Shown: in pieces, positions 1 through 6,572 of the stretch
Numbering within the stretch: the first letter of the stretch is position 1
How the letters are laid out: every line of letters begins with the position of its first letter
Source of the DNA: Saprospiraceae bacterium
GTDB taxonomy: Bacteria; Bacteroidota; Bacteroidia; Chitinophagales; Saprospiraceae
Length of the DNA: 10,810 bases
Reading direction: 5' to 3'
NCBI GenBank assembly: GCA_015494245.1
Contig: WGBN01000066.1
Coordinates: forward strand, 1 to 10,810
The notes under the pieces: model-generated
The model's input: only the letters and a program-made list of their open reading frames with translations
Database searches by the model: none
Told to the model about the DNA's origin: nothing
Program-made: the position numbers and the translations under genes

Positions 1-614
1 ATTTCCCCCTTTTCGACAGCCCCCACCGCTTTGTGGTCGAAGCATCCGAAGAGCATCCTCTGACTTACGACAATTGGACTCCCATGTATTTCTATGTGCC
101 TGCCGATGTAGATACCATTTTGCTGCACTATCAGTGGGCATATCTCACTGTTAAAGCCCCTTCTTATGAGGAGCCCGTCTTACACGGTGTTGACGAACTG
201 GGGCTTTTGAAAATTCCCGTTACCAGCGATATGGACAGGGATACCGTTTGGGAAATTCAGGACCTCTTTTGGGTGGAGTCTTTTTACTTCCTCAACATCC
301 CGCCCTACCTCAGCAACGCACCGGAAAATATGCTGGTGCCTGATCCTCTTTCTACTGCTGCGGTGGAAGCGCCGAAACCTCTGCACTTCTCAATATCTCC
401 CAACCCCACTGCAGGCCGGCTTGAGCTTACTTTTCCCGAAAGGGCCGATGGAGAAATTCGCATTTTTGACAGCGCAGGAAAACTCGTCTTCCGGCAAGTT
501 GTATCCGGCGAGCGGGCTGTACTCGACTTGCAGCATTTGCCGGAAGGCATCTATCAGATCACTGTACCTTTAAATGGAAGCATGCTCACAGAACAGCTGG
601 TTTTGCAGCATTGA
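1..614 (+). CDS. Secreted protein with T9SS C-terminal sorting domain (5' end missing)
   Basis: The frame is open from position 3 to the TGA at 612-614, so the gene begins upstream of the window; a GTG at 33 is simply an internal valine codon. The last ~75 residues (about 384-611) are a typical Por-secretion/T9SS type A sorting domain: the FSISPNP motif, then GEIRIFDSAGKLV, then LPEGIYQI, and a short final strand ending in LVLQH. In the family this domain directs export across the outer membrane and is usually removed during surface attachment. The preceding ~125 residues look like a beta-sandwich (YFYVPADVDTI, then a tryptophan-rich segment leading to FYFLNIPPYLS); I recall similar modules beside sugar-active domains in large secreted proteins, but cannot assign an activity. 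The stop lies only 25 bp from the converging tRNA gene. Confidence 0.85.
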   Translation, partial: FPLFDSPHRFVVEASEEHPLTYDNWTPMYFYVPADVDTILLHYQWAYLTVKAPSYEEPVLHGVDELGLLKIPVTSDMDRDTVWEIQDLFWVESFYFLNIPPYLSNAPENMLVPDPLSTAAVEAPKPLHFSISPNPTAGRLELTFPERADGEIRIFDSAGKLVFRQVVSGERAVLDLQHLPEGIYQITVPLNGSMLTEQLVLQH

Positions 615-639
615 GCCGACCAGCCTGAAGGCAAAAAAG

Positions 640-728
640 CGGAGAGAGAGGGATTCGAACCCCCGGTCCCGCGCAAGCAGGACACCTGATTTCGAGTCAG
701 GCCCGTTCAACCACTCCGGCATCTCTCC
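640..728 (-). tRNA. tRNA-Ser, anticodon CGA
   Basis: Read on the minus strand, the sequence folds as a class II tRNA of 89 nt. The acceptor stem is GGAGAGA paired with TCTCTCC, with a G discriminator at 640 and no encoded CCA. The D arm contains AGTGGTTGAA. The anticodon stem is CCTGA/TCAGG around the loop CTCGAAA, giving anticodon CGA (complement at 692-694), which reads UCG serine codons. A long variable arm (GTCCTGC, loop TTGC, GCGGGAC) is diagnostic of Ser/Leu/Tyr-type tRNAs. The T loop is TTCGAAT. A run of six T residues (minus strand, 638-633) directly follows the 3' end and may help termination. Confidence 0.95.
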
Positions 729-740
729 GGGCTGTGCGAT

Positions 741-773
741 GAAGCCGTTCACCCCTTGGGGCGAACGGGCTTC
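741..773 (-). other. Hairpin in the 5' leader of tRNA-Ser
   Basis: GAAGCCGTTC (741-750) and GAACGGGCTTC (763-773) are complementary except for one bulged base, and the loop between them contains CCCCTTGGGG. The structure lies between the predicted promoter and the mature tRNA 5' end, so it would be part of the pre-tRNA leader removed by RNase P. It could instead be a dispersed palindromic repeat. Confidence 0.5.
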
Positions 774-792
774 TTCGCGTAGGAAGCCGGGG

Positions 793-800
793 CAAAGATA
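793..800 (-). promoter_or_regulatory. Bacteroidota-type -7 box for tRNA-Ser
   Basis: The minus strand reads TATCTTTG, matching the Bacteroidota -7 consensus TAnnTTTG exactly. It sits 65 bp upstream of the tRNA 5' end. No convincing TTG -33 element was seen at the usual distance, so the call rests on the -7 box and its position. Confidence 0.5.
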
Positions 801-864
801 GGGAAATTTTGGGATTTCGTGGCTTTGATATTTCTCGCAAAGACGATATTGCTCGCAAAGTGTA

Positions 865-894
865 CCCTGAGCGCAGCACAGCGAAGTCGAAGGG
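865..894. repeat. Degenerate copy of the CCCTGAGCG...GTCGAAGGG dispersed repeat
   Basis: The segment begins CCCTGAGCGCAG and ends GAAGTCGAAGGG, the same ends as the four repeats inside the amidase gene at 4580-4669, but with about 10 extra bases (CACAGCGAAG-like) in the middle. Repeats of this form are, as I recall, scattered through many Bacteroidota genomes as short imperfect palindromes. Here the copy is intergenic. Confidence 0.6.
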
Positions 895-900
895 CCGCAA

Positions 901-1049
901 AGACGCGAAGCGTCCACATCAGAACGCGCAGCGTTCCACATCAGAACGCGCAGCGTTCCACATTAGAACGCGAAGCGTTCCACATTAGAACGCGCAGCGT
1001 TCCACATTAGAACGCGAAGCGTTCCACATTAGAACGCGAAGCGTTCCAC
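901..1049. repeat. 22-bp tandem repeat array, each unit an inverted repeat
   Basis: Five exact-length 22-bp units start at 921, 943, 965, 987 and 1009. A sixth, truncated after 19 bp, starts at 1031, and a decayed 20-bp unit precedes them at 901-920. Each unit begins AGAACGCG, has A or C at the next position, continues AGCGTTCCACAT, then has C or T before T-type variation at the end. Within every unit GAACGC and GCGTTC are complementary around a 3-nt centre (GCA or GAA), giving a row of small hairpins one every 22 bp (about two helical turns). The array abuts the TonB-receptor stop codon at 1049-1051. There are no unique spacers, so it is not a CRISPR array. Confidence 0.9.
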
Positions 1050-3385
1050 TACCACCGAGCATCCCACCGCACACTAATATTCCTCGGCGTTTCCAAACGT
1101 CCCGGGCGGGTGTAGTACATCTCGTTGAGGGCGTTGTTGAGCAGCAGGCTGATTTTGTGGTGTTCGCTGAGTTGCCAGGCGAGGCGGAAGTCGAGCAGCT
1201 TGTAGCCCTTGCCCATTTCCTGTTCGCGGTATTTGGCCAGGCCCGGCACGACCAGGTCTTCGAAGATGGCATCTATGGCTTCCATGTAGCTGTTGTAGCG
1301 CAGGGAGACGCCAAAGGTGAAGTCCTCGTAGCTCAATTCCCAGTCGGATTTAAAGGTGTGGCGGTAGCGGTATTTCAGGATGTTCTCATCGGATGAGGAG
1401 TTGAAGGCATTGAGCTGACCTTCGGTGGGCTCCTCGCCGGACACGATGGCCGTGGTGTCGAACTGGTCGAAGCGGGGGTCCAGATAGGTGTAGCCTATGG
1501 TGAACTGCATGGGCAATTCCTGTATGGGCGCGCCCTGGCCCATCAGCGAAATTTCTATGCCTTTGATGTTGGTGTTGCCCACGTTTTTCGACTGGAAGCC
1601 CGTGAGGAAGAAATCCACGAAGGTGAATTCCATCATGTTGCGGTAGCGGTTGTAAAAGGCCGCTGCATCTATGAAGCCGGAAAGTTGGCCGATTTGAAAG
1701 CCCTTTTTCAGCCCTATTTCTGCCGACCAGCCCGTTTCGGAGGTCAGTTCGGGGCTGGGGCTGATGGGCACGCCGCCAAAGGCAGTGCGGATGTATTTTT
1801 CGGCTATGGTGGGGTAGCGGTAGCCCTGTCCCCAGGAAGCACGCAGGTAGGTGGTAGGGTCGAGTTGGTAGTTGGCGCCGAGGCGAAAGACGGGCTTGGC
1901 CTCGTGCTCCGTCGAAGGCTCGATGGTGATCTCCTGGCCAAAATTGTTGCGGTAGGAAAAGCCAGGATTGTTCAGGCGGTTGTCTTCATAGCGCAGGCCG
2001 GCGCTGATGTTCAGGCGTTTGAAGAATTTTTTTTCCAACTGCAGATAAGCCGCTATGTTGTTGGAGGTATAGGAGGTGTCGCCGTACAGAGGGGCTGCCA
2101 CGAAAGAGTGGGAGTAAACCAGGCCTGCCGTGCTTATCAGCCCCAGGTTCCCCCATTGCCGCTGAAACTGGTATTCGGCATAATACACCTTAGAGGAGTT
2201 GGACTGGTCGTTGTTGCTGTTGTTGTCGGTGGTATAGTAGCGGCCCAGCAGTTTGTGTTTGTTGCCCGCGCCATCGAAGTAGATCAGGCGGGGGTCTATG
2301 TTGTAGCGCAGGTTTTGGGTGCGGCTGTAGGTGCCCGGGGCGCCTTCGTAGATGTGTGCATCGGCGTCTTTCCAAAAGAAAAAACCGGCATTGCGACCGC
2401 CGTTGATGTTGAAATTGAGTCCGGCAGAGAGCTGTTCACTAAAGCGGTAGAAGGTGTTGATGTTGACGCGCTTGTAGGAGCTGTATTCGCCGCGGTTGTA
2501 ACCCCGCTCGTTTTGAGCAAAGAGGCCCGCTACCAGGTCAAAATTGCCGAATTTTTGTTTGTACGACCAGGAAATGCCGGAAGACCAGGGCCGTCTTTTG
2601 CCTTTCCACCACCAGGCGTCTTTGTTGGCCGGCGGGAAGGCCGTGCCTTGAAAGCTCGCAAACTTCATTTCAGGCCGGCTGCCCGCAAAGGCCGTGCGGA
2701 TGTTGACAATGCCGTTGAGGGCCGAGGAGCCGTACAAGGCTGAGGCAGCGCCTTTGATGACTTCTATCTGGGCGATGTTTTCGGTGGGGATGTCCCTCCA
2801 ATTGGGAAAACCCGCATCGGCTGTGAGGATGGGCAGGTCGTCTATGAGCAGCAGCACCCGAGAGCCGGCGCCGTAAGAGTAGCCCGATCCGCCGCGTATG
2901 TTGGCCTGTCCGCCCAGCATGTTGAAGCCCGGCATTTTGTCGAGCACCTGAGAAACCGAAGTACTGTTGGTGCTCTCCAAAAGCTGCGGCTTGATGACGT
3001 CTAAGGAGACCGTAACCTCTGCCAACGGCTTCTCGTATTTTCCGCTGGTAACGGTGGCCGTTTGCAGCAGGGTAGCTGTCTCGCGCAGGGCGACGTTGAC
3101 TTCCAGCGTTTTGTCCGCTTCTATGATGACGGTGCGCACTTCGTCTTCATAGCCGAGGTAGGAGAAAGTGATGTCATAGGCGCCTTCCGGCAAATGCAGT
3201 AGGTAGTAGCCGTTTTCGTCCGTTACCGTGCCGTAGTCGCGGGCTTGTACGGCAGCGCCGATGAGGGTCTCGCCCGTGGCGGCATCTGTAACGATGCCTT
3301 CCAGCGTACCCGTCTGAGCCGTGTTGGCATTTGCCGAAAGGCATATTAAGTTGAACAAGGCAAACAGGAAAAATGGAATTTTCAT
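1049..3385 (-). CDS. TonB-dependent outer-membrane receptor
   Basis: This 778-residue protein would import a ligand across the outer membrane using energy from TonB-ExbBD. Residues 1-23 form a signal peptide (hydrophobic FFLFALFNLICLSANA). Residues ~25-100 are a carboxypeptidase-D-regulatory-like beta-sandwich (GTLEGIVTDAATGETLIGA; TDENGYYLLHLPEGAYDI), common on Bacteroidota receptors. Residues ~117-232 are the plug domain (VLDKMPGFNM, NIRGGSGYSYGAGSRVLLLI, IEVIKGAASALYGSSALNG). The rest is a beta-barrel that ends in an aromatic residue (SVRWDARW), as expected for outer-membrane insertion. The ligand cannot be read from the sequence, and no SusD-like lipoprotein is adjacent, so a polysaccharide-utilisation role is not supported. 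The start ATG at 3385 lies 33 bp after the amidase stop, suggesting co-transcription. Confidence 0.95.
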   Translation of the reverse strand: MKIPFFLFALFNLICLSANANTAQTGTLEGIVTDAATGETLIGAAVQARDYGTVTDENGYYLLHLPEGAYDITFSYLGYEDEVRTVIIEADKTLEVNVALRETATLLQTATVTSGKYEKPLAEVTVSLDVIKPQLLESTNSTSVSQVLDKMPGFNMLGGQANIRGGSGYSYGAGSRVLLLIDDLPILTADAGFPNWRDIPTENIAQIEVIKGAASALYGSSALNGIVNIRTAFAGSRPEMKFASFQGTAFPPANKDAWWWKGKRRPWSSGISWSYKQKFGNFDLVAGLFAQNERGYNRGEYSSYKRVNINTFYRFSEQLSAGLNFNINGGRNAGFFFWKDADAHIYEGAPGTYSRTQNLRYNIDPRLIYFDGAGNKHKLLGRYYTTDNNSNNDQSNSSKVYYAEYQFQRQWGNLGLISTAGLVYSHSFVAAPLYGDTSYTSNNIAAYLQLEKKFFKRLNISAGLRYEDNRLNNPGFSYRNNFGQEITIEPSTEHEAKPVFRLGANYQLDPTTYLRASWGQGYRYPTIAEKYIRTAFGGVPISPSPELTSETGWSAEIGLKKGFQIGQLSGFIDAAAFYNRYRNMMEFTFVDFFLTGFQSKNVGNTNIKGIEISLMGQGAPIQELPMQFTIGYTYLDPRFDQFDTTAIVSGEEPTEGQLNAFNSSSDENILKYRYRHTFKSDWELSYEDFTFGVSLRYNSYMEAIDAIFEDLVVPGLAKYREQEMGKGYKLLDFRLAWQLSEHHKISLLLNNALNEMYYTRPGRLETPRNISVRWDARW

Positions 3386-3418
3386 AGAAATGGTATTTGT
3401 GCAAGCTGCTTTTGGACT

Positions 3419-4756
3419 TTATTTTCGCAGGATGCCCTGGCATATCCAGTTGGCCAGGGCTTCGCGGTTGCTGGAGGGCATGATGCGTTTGCGGTCCCAG
3501 TTGTTGCGGATGTTGCCCAGCTCGATATAGACGGAGGGCAGCGTGGTTTCGCGCAGCATGTGCAGATCGCGGGCACTGACAGTCCCGTGGTATTGGCCGG
3601 AGCTGCGGTGTATTTTGTACTTTTCTTTGAAAGTGCGGTGGAGTTGTTGGGCAAAGGCTTTGGAGGTGTTTTTTCCAGGGTAGTAATAGAAGAACAAATC
3701 TGTTTGTTGTCGTTGGTTGCGCGAATCCACGTGGATGACGATGAGGCGTTGATAGGTGGCGCCGGCTTTTTTGTTTTGTTCGTAGAGTTGGTTGACGATA
3801 TTAGAGCGCTGTTCTAAGCGGGCTTTCTGGCCTGCCAGGATTTTTTTGTTGCCCCAAACGACTTCATCGGTATCGCAGCCGAGGTATTCGTCGTTGCGGA
3901 TGCCGTCGTCGGGGTCGCGGACGATGACGTAGGCGATGGCGCCGTGTTCTAAGAGTTTGCGGGCCAGGCGCAGGCCGACATCGTAGGCATATTCGTCTTC
4001 GCAGAGGTCGTGGTCGGCCTTTTTGCTCATGGCTCCCGGGTCGGGGCCTCCGTGTCCGGTAACGATGTAGAAGATTTTTCCCTGCAGGCGGGTGTCTCGC
4101 AGGGGGACGTACTCGTATTCTTTGCCGAAGATGGGGTAGTGGCGTTTGCTGCCGCTTGGGGGAAAAGTCCCTTTGGCGGGCTCGGAGGGTGTTTCTTCAG
4201 TTGCACCGGAGGACGGCGTGGGGATTTGGAGGTCTTTTTTGGGGCAGTGGAAGATGTGCCAGGGTACCCAGAGTTCGAGGTTTTTGCGGAAGTCGGGCCT
4301 CAGCCCGCGGGCGGTGAGGCTGTCGTTGTAGGCTTCGATTTTTTTGGCGAGGGGATAGTCGTTGATGCCGATGGTAGAGCGTATGGTTTTGCCGTTGAAG
4401 GCATAGACCTGGATGGGGAGCAGGTATTCTTTGTTGGCGATGAGGGCGGCGTCTTTGGAGAGTTTGTTGAGGGTGTAAAACTGCCGGTGATTGCAGGAGT
4501 ATTCATCTAAGTCGTAGCGGCGCAATAGCGAATAGACTCCGTCGCCGGGCAGGGCTTTGGTCTTGAAGAAAGCCGGGCTCCCTGAGCGTAGTCGAAGGGG
4601 CCCCTTGAGCATAGTCGAAGGGGTGTCCTTGAGCGTAGTCGAAGGGGGCCCCTGAGCATAGTCGAAGGGCTCCTCAGGCCTGTATGCGCTATGCCCTCCG
4701 AGGAGGAGTGAACTGCTGATGAGGAGGAGGCTCCATAAAAAGGCTTTGCCTTTCAT
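3419..4756 (-). CDS. N-acetylmuramoyl-L-alanine amidase (Amidase_3) with LysM-like domain
   Basis: This 445-residue protein is predicted to cleave the amide bond between N-acetylmuramic acid and the stem peptide of peptidoglycan. Residues 1-24 are a signal peptide (MKGKAFLWSLLLISSSLLLG). Residues ~29-60 are encoded by inserted repeats (PFDYAQG, PSTTLKD, PSTMLKG, PLRLRSG). Residues ~68-116 resemble a LysM fold (PGDGVYSLLRRYDL ... LNKLSKDAALIANKEYLLPI). Residues ~227-443 are Amidase_3: H235 in TGHGGPDPGA, E253 or E255 in CEDEYAYD, and H342 in VIHVDSR are the probable zinc ligands; E412 in YIELGNIRN is the probable catalytic acid. The ATG at 4756 was preferred over one at 4846 because it gives the signal peptide and lies 7 bp after the gldC stop, whereas the longer start overlaps gldC. 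Confidence 0.92.
   Translation of the reverse strand: MKGKAFLWSLLLISSSLLLGGHSAYRPEEPFDYAQGPPSTTLKDTPSTMLKGPLRLRSGSPAFFKTKALPGDGVYSLLRRYDLDEYSCNHRQFYTLNKLSKDAALIANKEYLLPIQVYAFNGKTIRSTIGINDYPLAKKIEAYNDSLTARGLRPDFRKNLELWVPWHIFHCPKKDLQIPTPSSGATEETPSEPAKGTFPPSGSKRHYPIFGKEYEYVPLRDTRLQGKIFYIVTGHGGPDPGAMSKKADHDLCEDEYAYDVGLRLARKLLEHGAIAYVIVRDPDDGIRNDEYLGCDTDEVVWGNKKILAGQKARLEQRSNIVNQLYEQNKKAGATYQRLIVIHVDSRNQRQQTDLFFYYYPGKNTSKAFAQQLHRTFKEKYKIHRSSGQYHGTVSARDLHMLRETTLPSVYIELGNIRNNWDRKRIMPSSNREALANWICQGILRK
4580..4669. repeat. Four dispersed repeats inside the amidase coding sequence
   Basis: Four copies of a ~20-22 bp imperfect palindrome lie almost head to tail at about 4580-4599, 4602-4622, 4626-4647 and 4650-4669. 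The first reads CCCTGAGCGTAGTCGAAGGG; the others differ by T insertion after CCCT and GCG/GCA changes. All have the same orientation. On the coding (minus) strand they are translated in three frames (FDYAQ, STTLK and STMLK, LRLRS), yet the reading frame continues into the mature domains. They occupy the linker between signal peptide and LysM-like region, where extra residues are probably tolerated. Confidence 0.9.
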
Positions 4757-4763
4757 AGGCTTC

Positions 4764-5114
4764 TTAGGTATTGGTTTCAGGGGCGATACCGATTTTTTCT
4801 CCAAAGTACAACGCAAATTTTTGCATGTCATTGGCCAGTTCGGCATTTTGCGTGGCTTTAAAGTAGGTGTCGGCCAGGCTGCGCAGGGTGTTGTACATGA
4901 GGAAATCCATTTCGCGGATTTCCAGGTCGGTGGTCCAGATGTCTATCTTCAGGGTTTCGCGCCGTTGGCGGTCGAAGAGCGAGAGCAGGAAGGCCTTGGC
5001 TTCCTGTGGGCCGTCGCCGGTTTCTTCGGCTTCCCACTGGATGTCTTTGGGGAGTTTTTGTTCGTCGAGACCTACGTACAGGTGGATTTTTTTGGTGTCG
5101 AGTTTTTCAGACAT
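4764..5114 (-). CDS. gldC: Gliding motility protein GldC
   Basis: This 116-residue protein matches the GldC family in size and pattern: an early VGLDEQKLPKDIQW segment, then EAKAFLLSLFDRQRRETLKI, IDIWTTDLEIREMDFLMYNT, and a C-terminal ADTYFKATQNAELANDMQKF helix region. GldC was named from Flavobacterium gliding mutants and works with the Gld/T9SS envelope apparatus; its exact biochemical role is not settled. It has no signal peptide, consistent with a cytoplasmic or periplasm-independent location. The ATG at 5114 is chosen because the family starts with MSE-like residues; an in-frame ATG at 5153 would add MAPETAPSTKKQP and cannot be excluded. The stop is 7 bp from the amidase start, so the two are almost certainly co-transcribed. 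Confidence 0.88.
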   Translation of the reverse strand: MSEKLDTKKIHLYVGLDEQKLPKDIQWEAEETGDGPQEAKAFLLSLFDRQRRETLKIDIWTTDLEIREMDFLMYNTLRSLADTYFKATQNAELANDMQKFALYFGEKIGIAPETNT

Positions 5115-5187
5115 GGGCTGCTTTTTAGTTGATGGCGCCGTTTCGGGGGCCATCTGATTTTGTTTTCTCTTAGCGCGAAGATAGCAA

Positions 5188-6006
5188 TTATTCTCTATGG
5201 AGGGCTTTGACTTTGAATCCCTTTTGCTTGAGCAGGCGCAGGATGCCCTTGCCACCGCTGAGGTGGGCGGCGCCCATGACGGCCAGTCCGGGGGCCTGGT
5301 CAGCGAGTTGAGCGATGCGTTCGGCCATGAGGCGATTGCGGGCGTAGAGCATTTTTTCGCGCATTTTTCCCATGCCGCGTTTGGCAGATTGGTGGAGTTG
5401 AGCGAGGTTTTCTTCGCGGTATAAGTCGTATAGGTGGTAGAGGCGCTTGCGGCTGCGACGGATGTTGCGGGTGGTTTGCAGCAGCAGATGGATTTGCTCT
5501 TGCAGGGAGATGTCTTCGAGCAGGCCGTAGTGTTCTTCATTGGATTCCAGCCCGAGGGTTTTCAGTCCTTCTTCGCGGGCTTTTTCCCATATCTCCAGGT
5601 CTATGCTGTGCAATTGCCCCAGGGAACTGAGCCACTGTCTTTGCAAAAATTCCAGCAGTACGATGGGAGGGAGGCCTCCCAGGCGAGAGAGCTCTATGTC
5701 GCTGCTTTTGCGCAGGATTTTTTGCAGGCGTTCGCGCTTTTTGGCGGGAATTTGCTCCAGCCAGTTTTCGTTCAGTGCCGTTTCCGGCATGCCCATTGAG
5801 AGAAGTGCGCTTTGGTCCAGGGGCGTTTCAGTGGCTACCCATTGAAGGTGGCTTTCGGAAATGAGGCGAAAGATTTGCTCCCGCCTCGGCCAGTTGGAAG
5901 AGGGAAATTGGTGCATGCTGCCAAAGAGAAAAGAGGGCATATCTGCCTGCTCTTCGCGGAAGTATTTCCACAGCAACCGGTTTTTGCGCTTTTCTCGACG
6001 GGGCAT
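5188..6006 (-). CDS. TraB/GumN-family protein
   Basis: This 272-residue protein has the hallmarks of the TraB/GumN (Tiki/PrgY-related) superfamily. LLWKYFREEQADMPSFLFGS is followed by the first GxxH motif (GSMH, residues 29-32). A conserved acidic segment (WVATETP) follows. Near the end RNRLMAERIAQL is followed by the second GxxH motif (GAAH, residues 245-248) and GGKGILRLLKQKGFKV. In characterised relatives the two GxxH motifs are thought to bind metal for peptidase activity, so hydrolase activity is likely by family but not shown here. Many GumN-like proteins are exported; this one starts with the basic MPRREKRKNR and shows no signal peptide. The start at 6006 was preferred over 6060 because the extra 18 codons fall in a hairpin (6024-6057). 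gldC lies 73 bp downstream. Confidence 0.8.
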   Translation of the reverse strand: MPRREKRKNRLLWKYFREEQADMPSFLFGSMHQFPSSNWPRREQIFRLISESHLQWVATETPLDQSALLSMGMPETALNENWLEQIPAKKRERLQKILRKSSDIELSRLGGLPPIVLLEFLQRQWLSSLGQLHSIDLEIWEKAREEGLKTLGLESNEEHYGLLEDISLQEQIHLLLQTTRNIRRSRKRLYHLYDLYREENLAQLHQSAKRGMGKMREKMLYARNRLMAERIAQLADQAPGLAVMGAAHLSGGKGILRLLKQKGFKVKALHRE

Positions 6007-6023
6007 GGGTGAATGGGGAAATA

Positions 6024-6057
6024 CTCCTGCACGGGGCAATGAGCCCGCGGGCAGGAG
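6024..6057 (-). terminator. Hairpin between lrp and the TraB-like gene, possible weak terminator
   Basis: CTCCTGC (6024-6030) pairs with GCAGGAG (6051-6057), and inside it GGGC (6034-6037) pairs with GCCC (6043-6046). On the minus strand the hairpin starts 8 bp after the lrp stop and is followed by GTATTTCCCC rather than a long T run, so termination would be partial at best. It may attenuate read-through from lrp into the downstream envelope genes. Confidence 0.45.
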
Positions 6058-6065
6058 CATTTAAA

Positions 6066-6572
6066 TTAAGTGTTGGCCTTGCGCCGGCGACGACGCGGCT
6101 TGCCGTAATCCAAAGGCAATACTTTGGAGTCTTTTACCGTAGAGAGGATAAACTGTGTGCGCAGGTGGTCCACCTCTTCGATTTGGGAGAGCTTCTCGAA
6201 CAGCAGCTTTTCGTATTCCTCTTTATCTTTGCAGATGATCTTGAGAATGATATCTGCTTCACCGGTGATGACATGGCATTCGATCACCTCGGGGATGTCC
6301 TGAATTTTTTCAATAAATTTGTTGAAAGCATTTTCTTTCTTCCAGGCCAGAGCGATGAATACGAAAGTTTGCACATTCAATCCCACCTTGTCGGGATTGA
6401 TTTTGGCGTGATAGCCTTCTACAACCTGCATGCGCTCCAGTTTTTTGACGCGCTCGAGCGTGGGTGCCGGTGAGAGTTTGACTTTTTCAGCCAGTTTCAG
6501 GTTGGTTGTCCGGCAATTTTCCTGTAGTTCTTTGAGAACCAGCAAATCCGTTTTATCAATTTTCTTAGCCAT
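6066..6572 (-). CDS. Lrp/AsnC-family transcriptional regulator
   Basis: This 168-residue protein has the standard Lrp/AsnC architecture. Residues ~6-52 are the winged helix-turn-helix (DKTDLLVLKELQENCRTTNL, then LAEKVKLSPAPTLERVKKLE with the recognition helix at ~34-46). Residues ~66-147 are the RAM effector-binding and oligomerisation domain (VFIALAWKK; PEVIECHVITGEADIILKII). Such regulators sense amino acids or related metabolites and often control amino-acid metabolism. The glutamate dehydrogenase gene immediately upstream is a natural candidate target, by context only. The C-terminus carries an unusual arginine-rich tail (GKPRRRRRKANT, residues 157-168) beyond the RAM domain. A TATCTTTG box at 6769-6776 suggests its own promoter and a ~190-nt leader. 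Confidence 0.93.
   Translation of the reverse strand: MAKKIDKTDLLVLKELQENCRTTNLKLAEKVKLSPAPTLERVKKLERMQVVEGYHAKINPDKVGLNVQTFVFIALAWKKENAFNKFIEKIQDIPEVIECHVITGEADIILKIICKDKEEYEKLLFEKLSQIEEVDHLRTQFILSTVKDSKVLPLDYGKPRRRRRKANT

Noticed and set aside
819..1010. Plus-strand ORF translating the 22-bp array (RTRSVPH-like repeats)
   Set aside because: The repeat-derived product has no start context or conserved sequence outside the array; the DNA repeat itself explains it.
921..1049. CRISPR-like array
   Set aside because: The units are contiguous 22-bp tandem repeats with no unique spacers, and no cas genes are present.
1685..2743. 352-codon plus-strand open frame within the TonB receptor
   Set aside because: It is antisense to the conserved receptor barrel, and its product is a valine/glycine/alanine-rich shadow without family motifs.
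4580..4669. Frameshift or pseudogene in the amidase
   Set aside because: Despite frame changes between repeat copies, the frame is continuous from the signal peptide to the complete Amidase_3 domain with its metal ligands intact.
4764..5540. 258-codon minus frame extending upstream of gldC
   Set aside because: The upstream part overlaps the TraB-like gene in another frame and is Ser/Thr/Ala-rich noise; GldC begins at 5114 (or 5153).
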